DNA from: Timema cristinae
Lineage: Eukaryota; Arthropoda; Insecta; Phasmatodea; Timematidae
Direction: 5' to 3'
DNA: 64,000 nucleotides
NCBI GenBank assembly: GCA_039000515.1
Contig: JBCFYV010000001.1
Span: 67,263,030-67,327,029 of the forward strand
In this document: positions 10,758 to 22,499 of the stretch, piece after piece
Layout of the letters: each line of letters begins with the position of its first letter
Position numbering within the stretch: the stretch's first letter is position 1
Notes under the pieces: model-generated
The model's database searches: none
Seen by the model: only the letters and a program-made list of their open reading frames with translations
What the model was told of the DNA's origin: nothing
Position numbers and translations under genes: made by a program

Positions 10758-13705
10758 GAGTCTAGAGTCTTGGTGATGGGGATATGTCCTCTATGTCTTG
10801 GTGATGGGGATATCACCTCTAGAGTCCTGGTGAAGAGGATATCACCTCTAAAGTCCTGATGAAGAGGATATCACCTCTAGAGTCCTGATGAAGAGGATAT
10901 CACCTCTAAAGTCCTGGTGAAGAGGATATCACCTCTAGAGTCCTGGTGAAGAGGATATCACCTCTAAGGTCCCGATGAAGAGGATATCACCTCTAAAGTA
11001 CTGGTGAAGAGGATATCACCTCTAAAGTACTGGTGAAGAGGATATCACCTCTAGAGTCCTGGTGAAGAGGATATCACCTCTAAAGTCCTGATGAAGAGGA
11101 TATCACCTCTAAAGTCCTGGTGAAGAGGATATCACCTCTAGATTCCTGGTGAAGAGGATATCACCTCTAGAATCCTGGTGAAGAGGATATCACCTCTAAA
11201 GTCCTGATGAAGAGGATATCACCTCTAAAGTCCTGGTGAAGAGGATATCACCTCTAAAGTCCTGATGAAGAGGATATCACCTCTAAAGTCCTGGTGAAGA
11301 GGATATCACCTCTAGATTCCTGGTGAAGAGGATATCACCTCTAAAGTCCTGGTGAAGAGGATATCACCTCTAGAGTCTTGGTGACGGGGATATCACCTCT
11401 AGAGTCCTGGTGAAGAGGATATCACCTCTAAAGTCCTGATGAAGAGGATATCACCTCTAAAGTCCTGATGAAGAGGATATCACCTCTAAAGTCCTGGTGA
11501 AGAGGATATCACCTCTAAAGTCCTGGTGAAGAGGATATCACCTCTAAAGTCCTGATGAAGAGGATATCACCTCTAAAGTTCTGGTGAAGAGGATATCACC
11601 TCTAAAGTCCTGGTGAAGAGGATATCACCTCTAGAGTCTTGGTGACGGGGATATCACCTCTAGAGTCCTGGTGAAGAGGATATCCCCCCTAGATTCCTGG
11701 TAAAGAGGATATCACCTCTAAAGTCCTGGTGAAGAGGATATCATCTCTAAAGTCCTGATGAAGAGGATATCACCTCTAAAGTTCTGGTGAAGAGGATATC
11801 ACCTCTAAAGTCCTGGTGAAGAGGATATCACCTTTAGAGTCTTGGTGACGGGGATATCACCTCTAGAGTCCTGGTGAAGAGGATATCCCCTCTAGATTCC
11901 TGGTAAAGAGGATATCACCTATAAAGTCCTGGTGAAGAGGATATCACCTCTAAAGTCCTGATGAAGAGGATATCACCTCTAAAGTCCTGGTGAAGAGGAT
12001 ATCACCTCTAAAGTCCTGGTGAAGAGGATATCACCTCTAAAGTCCTGATGAAGAGGATATCACCTCTAAAGTCCTGGTGAAGAGGATATCACCTCTAAAG
12101 TCCTGGTGAAGAGGATATCACCTCTAGATTCCTGGTGAAGAGGATATCACCTCTAGATTCCTGGTGAAGAGGATATCACCTCTAGATTCCTGGTGAAGAG
12201 GATATCACCTCTAAAGTCCTGGTGAAGAGGATATCACCTCTAGAGTCTTGGTGAAGAGGATATCACCTCTAGATTCCTGGTGAAGAGGATATCACCTCTA
12301 AAGTCCTGGTGAAGAGGATATCACCTCTAGAGTCTTGGTGAAGAGGATATCACCTCTAGAGTCTTGGTGACGGGGATATCACCTCTAAAGTCCTGGTGAA
12401 GAGGATATCACCTCTAGAGTCTTGGTGAAGAGGATATCACCTATAGATTCCTGGTGAAGAGGATATCACCTCTAGAGTCTTGGTGAAGAGGATATCACCT
12501 CTAGATTCCTGGTGAAGAGGATATTACCTCTAGATTCCTGGTGAAGAGGATATCACCTCTAAAGTCCTGGTGAAGAGGATATCACCTCTAGAGTCTTGGT
12601 GAAGAGGATATCACCTCTAGAGTCTTGGTGACGGGGATATCACCTCTAGAGTCTTGGTGAAGAGGATATCACCTCTAAAGTCCTGGTGAAGAGGATATCA
12701 ACTCTAGATTCCTGGTGAAGAGGATATCACCTCTAGATTCCTGGTGAAGAGGATATCACCTCTAGATTCCTGGTGAAGAGGATATCACCTCTAAAGTCCT
12801 GGTGAAGAGGATATCACCTCTAGAGTCTTGGTGACGGGGATATCACCTCTAGAGTCCTGGTGAAGAGGATATCACCTCTAGAGTCTTGGTGAAGAGGATA
12901 TCACCTCTAGATTCCTGGTGAAGAGGATATCACCTCTAGAGTCTTGGTGAAGAGGATATCACCTCTAGATTCCTGGTGAAGAGGATATCACCTCTAGATT
13001 CCTGGTGAAGAGGATATCACCTCTAAAGTCCTGGTGAAGAGGATATCACCTCTAGAGTCTTGGTGAAGAGGATATCACCTCTAGAGTCTTGGTGACGGGG
13101 ATATCACCTCTAAAGTCCTGGTGAAGAGGATATCACCTCTAGAGTCTTGGTGAAGAGGATATCACCTCTAGATTCCTGGTGAAGAGGATATCACCTCTAG
13201 AGTCTTGGTGAAGAGGATATCACCTCTAGATTCCTGGTGAAGAGGATATCACCTCTAAAGTCCTGGTGAAGAGGATATCACCTCTAGAGTCTTGGTGAAG
13301 AGGATATCACCTCTAGAGTCTTGGTGACGGGGATATCACCTCTAGAGTCTTGGTGAAGAGGATATCACCTCTAAAGTCCTGGTGAAGAGGATATCAACTC
13401 TAGATTCCTGGTGAAGAGGATATCACCTCTAGATTCCTGGTGAAGAGGATATCACCTCTAGATTCCTGGTGAAGAGGATATCACCTCTAAAGTCCTGGTG
13501 AAGAGGATATCACCTCTAGAGTCTTGGTGAAGAGGATATCACCTCTAGAGTCTTGGTGACGGGGATATCACCTCTAGAGTCCTGGTGACGGGGATATCTT
13601 CTCTAGAGTCTTGGTGACAGGGATATCACCTATAGAGTTTTGGTGACGGGGATATCACCTCTAGAGTCTTGGTGACGGGGATATCACCTCTAGATTCCTG
13701 GTAAA
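10758..13705 (+). repeat. 29-bp minisatellite, about 100 copies, with higher-order repeats
   Basis: The unit is AGTCCTGGTGAAGAG plus GATATCACCTCTAA (29 bp). Variants differ at TCCTGG/TCTTGG, GAAGAGG/GACGGGG and AAAG/AGAG/AGATT. The core AGAGG-ATATCA-CCTCT can form a short hairpin. Private variants recur at fixed spacing: the ATATCAACTC form at 12695 and 13391 (696 bp, 24 units), and GACGGGG followed by a CCCC-CTAGATTCCTGGTAAAG form at 11641 and 11844 (203 bp, 7 units). No gene is present. Confidence 0.95.
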
Positions 13706-14765
13706 GTCCTGGTCAGGTGTACACCGGGATGTTACTTCCCAATCTTACTCCAAGCCAGTACGAGTATATGTCCTTTATATTGTCAGTATAAGAAGAGGTA
13801 AATATCCCGCAGCTAAGTAAGACCCAGTGCATTCCTCATCTCCTAAGACTTGACATCAGATAACCACAACTCTCTATTCCCCCAGCTATAGATTGTCATT
13901 GACAGCATGGGGGGCGGATTGGAGTCCCATCTGCCGGGGGTGTGGCAAGTCCCCAACCCCCTTTCTCATTGAGGGAATTTTAGAGCAGATGATCATAATT
14001 ATGAGATAATTTATATGAGTTTCACCAGCTAATTTTCTCAAAGAAAAATTTTGAAAAATTAACAAATACATAATATTTTTCACGAGTTTATTGAACAGAA
14101 CAAAATTAAAAGGAAGCTGTTGAAGAGGGAAGGGAGAAAATAAACATGCAATCATTTTTATCTGTTAACTCGGATACTGACGAAACAAAGCTGTTAGTAG
14201 CAAATAGGAGCCAAACCACAAAAACATCATTTTGAACTTTTCGTTAAAATTAGCAACAAAAAAAAAGTAAATATTGTAGAGTGATAATGGGGCTACACTT
14301 AGTCCACCTGCGTGGGATTTTAATCCCAAACCCTAGGACCAACAGACAAGACCAGATAAGACTGACGCATTGACCCACGTACCCATCAATGCGGGATTTT
14401 CAAGAAGTGAAATCACGTTTGATTACATTCTAACAACAAACTGTTCTAGTGTAAGTACTAGATATTTGTCAATATTAAAACGCAAGTGTTTTTAAGTCAA
14501 ATATAAATTTCTAGAAATAAACGATTCGCTCAATGATTTACCTAAATTATACTTATAACTCATAAAATAGGCTAATCAAAATAATATACAATGTTATAGA
14601 AACAGACAAAAAGCACACATAAATTATTATACAGTTACATAAACACATTATTAATTTTGTTCTGTGCATTTTAAACTTCCATTTTCTAAAGCTCTTTTTA
14701 AATAAATATATTTGCCCATAGCTCGAAAAATATTTATTTCACTAAAAAAACTATGTAGCCTATCT
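13706..14765. other. AT-rich spacer
   Basis: No gene is supported. The short frames here are AT-rich and unrecognised. Confidence 0.4.
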
Positions 14766-15042
14766 ATATTTTATTTTATTTAACACCGAAATCTTCTACC
14801 CATTTGAGTTATAAGCTTATGCACTAATAATTACGCTAATTGTTTTAGGAATCAGTAAGGTTAATTTTAGAGTAGGTGTACCGGCATTTGCGTGGAGGAG
14901 GAATGGAAAACAATTTGAATAAACCACCCTCAGTACACCGGACCAAGATTTGAACCTCAATCTCCCTATCATAGGCAGTCTAGTCTACTGCGAGAGAAGC
15001 GCCTTAGACCATGCGACCACTGAAGCGGATGTACCTTTAATA
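14766..15042 (-). repeat. tRNA-derived SINE, family A, copy 2
   Basis: Read on the minus strand, the head is TTAGACC-like A-box sequence with TCTCGCAGTAGACTAG, a degenerate B box (GAGGTTCAAATC), a CACxCAGTACACC body, and a tail equivalent to GGGTTATAC...GGGTAGTAAG (plus strand CTACCCATTTGAGTTATAAG near 14800). It corresponds along its length to the copies at 2884 and 54985. Confidence 0.65.
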
Positions 15043-15299
15043 GTGCTACAACATTATTATGTTAAGTTATTTCGTATCTCAAAGAGTGGTGGAGGAGATG
15101 TGTTCAAAGTTAAAAAGTTCATTTTGTGTATAGTTCCTTTAATGTTATATATTTCCTGGCTACGAACTTTAATCAAAATAGTTAGAGCCGATTGGAAGAA
15201 TACTGATATTTAATTTTTATCTAAAGTAAATTACACTTAACTTTAAAGCTAAATATCTCATTCCAAACACTTTTGGAGAACCTTTTGAAAACCCTAGAG

Positions 15300-16352
15300 A
15301 GCTAGGTTTTTGTCCTATTAGTGAAGTAATTTCAGTTTTAGTCCACTATTCAGACAAAGAAGGACCGATGGGATCACCAAAACCCTTTTTCGGGTTAACG
15401 TCTATTATCATTATTAAGTGACGGCAGATTTTGTCAGTGAACTGAATCCACCAATGCACCCTGTCCTCTGCCTCTTTCTTCAGCTCACAGAATGTTCTTC
15501 TTTCCTTCAAGTCATCCAACATTTGAAGCTTCCTTCTTCCTAAGCTCTTATTTCCCTCAACCTTTCCTTCCATGACGTTGTGCAGAAGACAGTTCTTCCT
15601 AAGGATGTGTCTGATCCAGTTTGCTTTGAACCGAAGAATCACATCCAAAATGGATCTCTTCTCACCCACTCTCTTAGGTATTCTTCATTTGTCACCCTGT
15701 CTGTCCACCTGATCTTCTCAAGTCTTCTCCAGCACCACGTTTCAGAGCTCTACAACTATTTATTTTACATCTTTTTGAGAGTCCAAGTTTCTGATCCGTA
15801 TAATGTGATGCTCCAAATGTATCATTTCGTCAATTTCTTCCTCAGTTCCAAACTCAACTTGTTGGTCACAGTAACCTCTTCTTGTAGAAATCTTCCTTGG
15901 CTATAGCAATCCTCGACCTAATTTCCTTGGTGCAGTAGACATCTTTTGTCAGAAGACCTCCCAGGTGATTGAGCTCCTATATGTTTTCCAATTCTTTGTT
16001 TCCAATTTTGATTTTCAGCGGATCTTAAATTATTTGAAATCACCATAAATTCTGACTTCTCAATATTGATCTACATGCCATATATCTTCACCCTATCTCC
16101 ATCAGCCAGTCCGCCATTTCCTGTAACTCATCTTTATTTCTGGCCAGCAATGCTAGATCATCTGAATATTTTACTGTGTTGATGACCTCATAATCCTATC
16201 CTGAAATTACCAAGCCACTTTAGGGCTTCCCTGATTAGTCACTTGCCATACAAGTTGAACAGACTGGGTGACAAATAGTAGCATCCATGTCTCACTCCTT
16301 TTTTTTTTTATCTCTACGCTTTTGGTTTCTCCTTCATTCAGTCTCACTTTCA
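15300..16352 (-). pseudogene. LINE reverse transcriptase, 3' part (downstream of nested transposon)
   Basis: Minus-strand coding remnants in order: VRLNEGETKSVEI at the right edge, a frameshift in an A run, SPSLFNLY (RT motif), VKYSDDLALLA (the YADD catalytic box as YSDD), LGGLLTKDVYCTKEIRSRIAIAK, LRKKLTKCYIWSITLYGSETWTLK, WCWRRLEKIRWTDRV and KANWIRHILRKNCLLHNVMEGK with GRRKLQMLDDLKERR. These are the thumb and C-terminal blocks of a non-LTR retrotransposon abundant in insects. Multiple stops and frameshifts show it is dead. It continues at 18904-19445 on the far side of the inserted element. Confidence 0.85.
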
Positions 16353-16461
16353 TAAGCTAGGGGCCGGCCCATGTCCTGTTGTAATTTTGCGTATAGAGGG
16401 TTTCTTTTCAGATATCATTACTATGTGTCTAGTGATGTTTTTCATCTTGGGTATATGACCT
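16353..16461 (+). repeat. Left terminal inverted repeat of the nested 2.55-kb element
   Basis: It aligns with the reverse complement of 18798-18903. The best segments are ATGTCCTGTTG, TTTGCGTATAGAG and GTCTAGTGATGTTTTTCATC, with a few substitutions and small gaps. Confidence 0.8.
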
Positions 16462-16889
16462 GGGCACATTTGGGTGAAATGCAAAACATTGTTTGTGCTC
16501 AAGTATTTTATTTATTATACATATTGCGGTGGCTTGCTGTACACTTGCAAAATCATGAACATGAAACTTCTTTTTTTGCGACATTGGCAGACAGTGTTTT
16601 TGAAACATATTCTTCAAGTGCGGGGATGTGGAAAATCATTATGAATGGTTTCACTGGTGGCTTGGGGTCTACAGTTCACCATATTCCTCTGTACATCCAT
16701 ACAATGTTGGTAAAATGGTGGGTGCATCAACAAATACATGGTACCCTCTGTAACATTGCCAAATACCTCTTTTGATGTGTAATATTATGCTGGTAGAAGG
16801 TGGTGTGGGCTTCTCTAGATTGAGCCTTTTCTTTGATGATACTAGTATACCCGAAGTGAAATTTGATAATAGAATTCGAAAAATAATTT

Positions 16890-18720
16890 ATTCTGCATCA
16901 TCCATCAATGTTTCCCTGAGGTCTGTTTTACCAAATGTGTGTAGTAGTCGTGGTGACAGTTTATCATACTTTAAGGTTGTACGCTTTACCCCAAATTTAC
17001 CTGTCGTGTCACATCCAGTGATGGAATGTAAGGCTGGTAAAATTTCAACTAAACTGTGCTCCATGACTTCCACAAGTTTATGAATCAGCACTGCAAGTTA
17101 TTTAATACCCGTTCCACAGAGAACCCATATCTCGGATAATCCCTCCTTTTTTAAAGTTTAAAGAAATGATACACTGCGCTTATAAATACATTATTGTCTG
17201 AGGATATTATTACAATGCACTCTACATTTATAGCGACTGCATAATGTATACAAAGAAGTAGCCACTCCTCCAGGTCAGATTATTAAGATGAAATGTCTTC
17301 TTTCGTGCCATTTTTAATATGTATGGTTGTTGCCCATCCTCACCAGATCAACCAATATAAATAGGCTTACCATTGGAATCATTGCATTATATAAGGTATT
17401 GAGGATGCCCAGAACGAATGCATATCTTTTGGAAGAGTGGTTTCCACTCCATCAATATTCATGTTAATTGGATGTTGTTCATCTGAGTTAACACTATATT
17501 CTCTGTATGCATCAAAGAGTATGTCAATCCTAAAAGAGTTTAGTGCAATTGCTTTTACTCTCTGAATGATAAGCTTTGCAAAGTACCAAAAAATCTTAAT
17601 AGAATTAGACATAGCTGCTTGAGTTTTTCATACAATTAATATAAAATCAAACAAGGTTGTGGTGGTGTGAACTGAAGGAGGGGGTAATTTTAAAGTTGAT
17701 ATTTCAAGATATTTCTCTATTTCTTGTACCAAACTTGCCATATTAGTTTATTTTTTTAGAAATCCATATTTTGTTAAAAAGAACGAAGTAGAAACGACTT
17801 CACAGCACAGCAATTGATCAATGGAGTATTATATTTCTCGTGCAGCATCAATTAAATGTAGGACATCAGAAGTCTCATTTTGGGTGTGGATTTCCTTCAT
17901 GTGTTGCTGAGAATTGGACATCAAAGCCACTTTATTGAAGAGCTTCTTGGACTTATCAACACGAATAGCCTGAATAGCTTGTATGCCGTTTCTCCCATTT
18001 TGTAACATGCAAGCTTGAAGTTCTCCTTATGTTCGTCAAAATGTTTACAAGTGACAATGTTGTACAAATTGTCTTGTGCATTATTTAAATTAAAGGGATT
18101 TTTTCATTCAATGATGAATTCCATGATGCCTTCAATTCTTTCCTCATACGAATGAATTATAGTGTGTGAGAATTCATGATGCAATGTGTTCTCATCATCA
18201 TCTTAGAGACCACACATCTTTCTATAGAACTGACTAATTGATAATTTCTCGTGTTTAATGACATCTCTTTGTGCAACTGCTTGCTTCTGACAAGTAAGTC
18301 CTATGATGTCTCCATGACCCTTAGCAGGTTTATTGTAGACCTGCACAAGAGCTTGGGCCATTACAACACTACTAAACTTTATGGTCCCATGTTGAACGAC
18401 AAAGCTGCCCTTCTTGAATGATGCATAAAGGATGAGATGCAATTATTCCAGTTTCTTGCAATCTTCAAGATATACAGACCCTCATTTTAAGTAATTTATT
18501 TTTCCAAATGCAAAGAACAAAGAAAGTGATCTTTGAAATGCTAGCAAATGTAAATCCCAGTTTCCCTCTTGGTCTGCCCATATCATATTGAATTGCCCAT
18601 TATATTTTATAAATGGTATAATACGCCCTAATATAAATGCTATTTTTATGTGTGTAAATAAAGTGTGATTAGTTGCATTACCACGAATAAGAGCTTTCAT
18701 TTGATCCCAAACTTGGTTAC
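16890..18720 (-). pseudogene. Gene carried by the nested element: uncharacterised GCDTT-motif family
   Basis: Minus-strand remnants in N-to-C order: IRGNATNHTLFTH and WADQEGNWDLHLLAFQRSL (18700-18485), INYLK with VYLEDCKKLE and FKKGSFVVQHG (18482-18370), GDIIGLTCQKQAVAQRDVIKHEKL (about 18320-18240), NSFRIDILFDAYREYSVNSDE (about 17560-17490), and LPALHSITGCDTTGKFGVK with SPRLLHTFGKTD (17045-16920). From memory, the same motif order is found in a large uncharacterised arthropod and cnidarian family. Here it lies between terminal inverted repeats, so I infer it is the element's own gene, possibly a transposase. No catalytic triad was assigned. Internal stops and frameshifts show decay. Confidence 0.65.
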
Positions 18721-18797
18721 ATTACGAATTAAATGCTGCCAAACGTTTGGAACTTTCTACTATAATTGGCAGCCATTTTGAAAAATGAACGACATTT

Positions 18798-18903
18798 AGG
18801 TCATGTATCCAAGGTGAAAAACATCACTAGACAGATATTTAATTATATATGGAAAAACTCTACACGCAAATTATCCAACCGGGCATTCCCCCCCCCCAAC
18901 CCC
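18798..18903 (-). repeat. Right terminal inverted repeat of the nested 2.55-kb element
   Basis: Inverted partner of 16353-16461. It ends in a G/C run (plus strand ATTCCCCCCCCCC), which probably accounts for the poorest part of the alignment. Confidence 0.8.
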
Positions 18904-19445
18904 TCACTTTCACTCGCTGTCCCAGGTACAGGTTTGCAATCAACCTTCTGTTCCTCCATCATTTAGCTTCACCTTCACTCGCTGTCCAAGGTACAGGTTT
19001 GCAATCAACCTTCTGTCTCTCCATCATTCAGCCTCACCTTCACTCGCTGTCCCAGGTACAGGTTTACAATCAACCTTCTGTCTCTCCATCATTTAGCTTC
19101 ACCTTCACTCGCTGTCCCAGGTACAGGTTTACAATCAACCTTCTGTCTCTCCATCATTTAGCTTCACCTTCACTCGCTGTCCCAGGTACAGGTTTACAAT
19201 CAACCTTCTGTCTCTCCATCATTTAGCTTCACCTTCACTCGCTGTCCCAGGTACAGGTTTGTAATCAACCTTCTGTCCCACCAGTTGATGCTAATCTTCT
19301 TGAGTATTTCCATCAGTTTCTTGCATTACTCTCTAGTCTGCAGTCAATAGAACCAATGTAGACCCTCTTCCTTGACTTCCAGCACTCTTTCTGAAATTAT
19401 TCTTAGCATCCTGATGGCATTTCTGGTTCCTTTTCCTGTCCACGT
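18904..19445 (-). pseudogene. LINE reverse transcriptase, 5' part (upstream of nested transposon)
   Basis: The minus strand reads KGTRNAIRMLRIISERVLE, then a region equivalent to the first catalytic-Asp block with stops, KLMEILKKISIN, and several copies of WRDRRLIVNLYLGQRVKVKL. This is the RT palm just upstream of the remnant at 15300-16352. The element appears 5'-truncated at about 19445. A 65-bp tandem expansion occupies 18911-19280. Confidence 0.8.
18911..19280 (-). repeat. 65-bp tandem expansion within the RT coding region
   Basis: Starts of CACTCGCTGTCC at 18911, 18976 and 19041, and on to about 19280, give a period of 65 bp and about 5.6 copies. Each unit encodes RRLIVNLYLGQRVKVKL on the minus strand. 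Because 65 is not a multiple of three, the expansion breaks the frame. The ends of the unit (GGAGAGACAGAAGG against GAAGGAGAAAC) are similar enough to suggest unequal pairing. Confidence 0.9.
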
Positions 19446-20299
19446 CTACACACGACAGAATATCGAAATCACTTTACCAGCCAATCACAATATTTCCTCT
19501 CTCCAAGGAGTCACGAGAAAGTAAAAATTATAAGAATAATAAAAGTGATGAATATCCCCACCTATGACCCAGTCATTTTATCTCCGGTATTCATGAAACA
19601 AACCACCTTGCGCCAACCATGCTACAGTCTATATTGTCGGGGTATGTCGTCCCAGAATAGTGTCCTGGCACGGTTCCAGCCAGTACTAGGTCAGACACTC
19701 TATTGTGCTTTGGGATGGGTGATTCCTGCAGTATCGATCTACAACAAGCCATGTCACGTCACCCGGATGCTAACTCACAAATATCCTCAAACTTGTCAAA
19801 GTTAGTGTTCTTGTGTGTAAGTGAGAGTGGTCTGTGCATGTGAGATATCACACAACTATATTCCTAGTTTGATTATGTTCTGTGACTAGTTACATCGTTT
19901 ACAAAGCTGATATCCCTTCTAAAATCAAAATGTTTTATCTTACCAAGCATACATATTTATTTCCCCCCAACCTCTTCACCCACCGATCGTGAAGAAAAAG
20001 TATATTTAAACCTCTTTAATGTAGGAACAAAATAAACATTGGGATTTTTAATTTTATTTTACGCAATTTGTTATCAAAAAAAAATTCAAACCAGATGTTT
20101 ATAGATTAATTAAAATGTATTTTTCTCTGAGCTCTTCAAATATAAACAATATTTGTTGATTAATAGTAAAGCACTCTCCACAATATTTTAAAAAGAGAAA
20201 AGTTCCATAAAGGTCAAACCACAGAAACAAATGTAAATAAATCAACTATCTAATATTTATTGATGGCACATGTTTGTTGCAAATGAGGTGATGCCATGT

Positions 20300-20300
<1 letters not shown>
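19446..20300. other. Spacer, nothing recognised
   Basis: AT-rich with one 86-codon plus frame (19545-19805) that has no recognisable motif. Confidence 0.4.
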
Positions 20301-20332
<32 letters not shown>

Positions 20333-20366
20333 AATAGAGAGAGAGGGAGTGTGTGTGTGTGTGTGG
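20301..20366 (+). repeat. Compound (GT)n(GA)n(GT)n microsatellite
   Basis: A GT run at 20301-20317, a GA run broken by AATA, and a second GT run to 20366. Confidence 0.95.
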
Positions 20367-20699
20367 TTTAAAATACTAAGCTCGGTAGCATAAATGTTAC
20401 CAATGATAATTTAGATATTTATATTAATTTGGAGTAGGACTAATCCCCGATATTTTATTTATAACAGTTTTGAAAACACACCATTTAATCAACATAGTAA
20501 AAAATCGTATACAAGTTTCAAATAATGTTATCTTTAAATGTGAACAATACTTGACTCTGGGTTCAAACTCTGACTGTATACACGGAATCTGGTTATTATT
20601 CTACAATGTTATTTCACAAGGCATTTCAACTCAAACATACATATATAATCACGCCGTTCCCTTACGGGTAGGCAAGAAACTCTACATATAGCTCCGTAC

Positions 20700-21140
20700 T
20701 TAATCCATCCTCACTAACTTACTCTCCCCTTCCCTACAACAACATCCATACACTGAGTCATACATGCTCTTTTATTATTAAAATTTCTAAGGATTCTCTT
20801 TTTCACAAATTTGTTTACAACATTTAGCCACATCTTATATGGCCTACCCCTTCCTTTTGATCCACACACTCTACCTTCATATATATTCTCTATCACTCGA
20901 TCCACACTCATCCTCTCACCATGCCCAAACCAACGTAAGACACTTTTTTCGCATTTGCCTATTGGATTCCCTTACAAACCACTCCTTCAGCACACATTCA
21001 TTACTGACTCTGTCCATATGAGTTTTTCCACATAGGCACAGCTCCTAGATATTCATTCCAACCACATTCACTTGCTATTGTGTTTATCCTGACAAACCAA
21101 TACTTCACATCCATAAAATAATGTTGGCGTTAACACAATT
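20700..21140 (-). pseudogene. LINE 3' end: reverse transcriptase C-terminal fragment
   Basis: On the minus strand, after a degenerate YGCEVLVCQ block, one reads NPIGKCEKSVLRWFGHGERM, then SVDRVIENIYEGRV, GRGRPYKMWLNVV and NNKRACMTQCMDV. This block order (LRWFGH.ERM, GRGRP, C-terminal MDV) is that of insect non-LTR retrotransposon tails. A LPTRKGTA-like 3' region follows to about 20640. Frameshifts in the upper part and severe 5' truncation indicate a dead copy, of a family different from the LINE at 15.3-19.4 kb. Confidence 0.75.
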
Positions 21141-21925
21141 TATTTTGGTGTTAAAACGCTTTGTTTATTGTTATATTTTATTTGTTAATTGTTTCTTGAA
21201 TATTATCAATTAATTTTGATAATTTACTAGATTCATACATGCCTATGCAGAATGGAAGCCATTATTTTGTCATATATAGATCATTATTAAAATAGTTTTC
21301 GTGTAATCATTCCGCACGACGCGATGTTTACTTCTGCCATAGAAGAAGAATTTGCAGTTTGTTATAATTTCAATAGTTGTAAAGTAGATTAATTTACTCA
21401 AGTTTGTCAATGTTGGTATAATATGTTTGTGAGCCACAGTTTAAGAACCTGTGCTCTATACTTTCAATAATAACCAGTCCTTGACTCAAGCAAACGACAT
21501 TAATAGTTGTCTTGACTTGAATCTCAACAGAAGAAACACAATTTGATTTTTAGTTTCACATAAAAAAATCGGTCATACAAAGAAATGATTCAATAATCTA
21601 CTATTGTGGAAAACAGTTTTAAGATACATTAGAGCGTTGGTAATTTGGATTAAATGGGGATCAACCTAGTCAGGATTTTTGAAAAAACCGTACCTTTACC
21701 AAAAATAAAAAAATAAGCATTGACAGGATACTTATGAAAACTCAATGTTAAGGTAGAAATGTTTTCACTTTATTTTTAAAAAACTAGCATACACTGTGCC
21801 CAACTCCTTGGACCGCCAGGTCCTGGGTACATCACATCTGATCCTCGCCAATCGCCATTTCTCGATGACGTATTTCCGCTTAGTCAAATGCAGAGATCAA
21901 ACAAGAGAGACACACAACCAGTGTT
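21141..21925. other. AT-rich spacer
   Basis: No gene or clear repeat was recognised. Confidence 0.4.
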
Positions 21926-21930
21926 GCTAC

Positions 21931-22060
21931 AAGTGACCTCTTACTGCGAATGACCGAGTTCGAACCACCGACCCTCCAAACCACGCTGTGCAAATCCACG
22001 CCAGCGCCATCTAGAGGTGACGTCACTACATCTCGAACAAACACTAGCCTGGCACACCCT
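21931..22060 (-). repeat. Interspersed tRNA-like repeat, family C, copy 1
   Basis: The reverse strand contains GGTGGTTCGAACTCGGTCAT (B-box-like), followed by CGCAGTAAGAGGTCAC. The plus strand reads CTTACTGCGAATGACCGAG, CACCGACCCTCCAA, CACGCCAGCGCC and GGTGACGTCACTACATCTCG. The same sequence occurs at 30845-30975, so it is a dispersed repeat, probably a SINE. Confidence 0.75.
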
Positions 22061-22499
22061 CCCCGCCTCGAGACTCGCCAGTTGAATAGCTGCGCGTACC
22101 AAATTTATCAAAAGTTTAAGAACACTGCCAAGCACCAAAATATATACAACACCATAATAAACCAAAACAATTATTTTCAAAAATGGTTCCATAATATTGT
22201 CCTTAGAAATACAAAGTCAAATACTTGTTAACTCACTTATTGTCTGTAATGGCACACCCTCTGTAACTACATTAACTGTTTTTAAACACTCAGATTAATC
22301 TAGCACTTTCTGTACAAACACGAACAGTAAGGCATTGTTTACATACCCACAGTCCATTCAAGGTTTTGTGAGAAACATCCCCTCTCCACTCTGACCCTGA
22401 TCTAAACTGTCTAACTACAACAATGTAAATTATCACACAGAAAATAACAATAACAGGCTAGCCATGGACATCATATTTACATTATGTACAGCTAAGTAT

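Larger units (their letters stand above)
16353..18903. mobile_element. 2.55-kb DNA transposon with about 105-bp TIRs and 9-bp TSD, nested in a LINE
   Basis: The 9-mer TCACTTTCA lies at 16344-16352 and 18904-18912. Removing the insert and one copy joins the two halves of the LINE reverse transcriptase in frame across the conserved GQRVKV/RLNEGET region, so the boundaries are well supported. The ends are imperfect inverted repeats: both contain TTTGCGTRTAGAG and GTCTAGTGATGTTTTTCA followed by CTTGG and ATGACCT. The outermost bases are G-rich (TAAGCTAGGGGCC; GGGTTGGGGGG). A 9-bp duplication and long TIRs resemble Mutator-like elements, but no MULE transposase is seen, so the superfamily is open. 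Confidence 0.85.

Noticed and set aside
10758..13705. CRISPR-like regular repeats
   Set aside because: Units are adjacent without unique spacers, in a eukaryotic context with introns and SINEs.
16371..16775. 134-codon plus frame with apparent membrane-like sequence
   Set aside because: It overlaps the TIR and the 3' end of the minus-strand gene of the nested transposon; a shadow frame.
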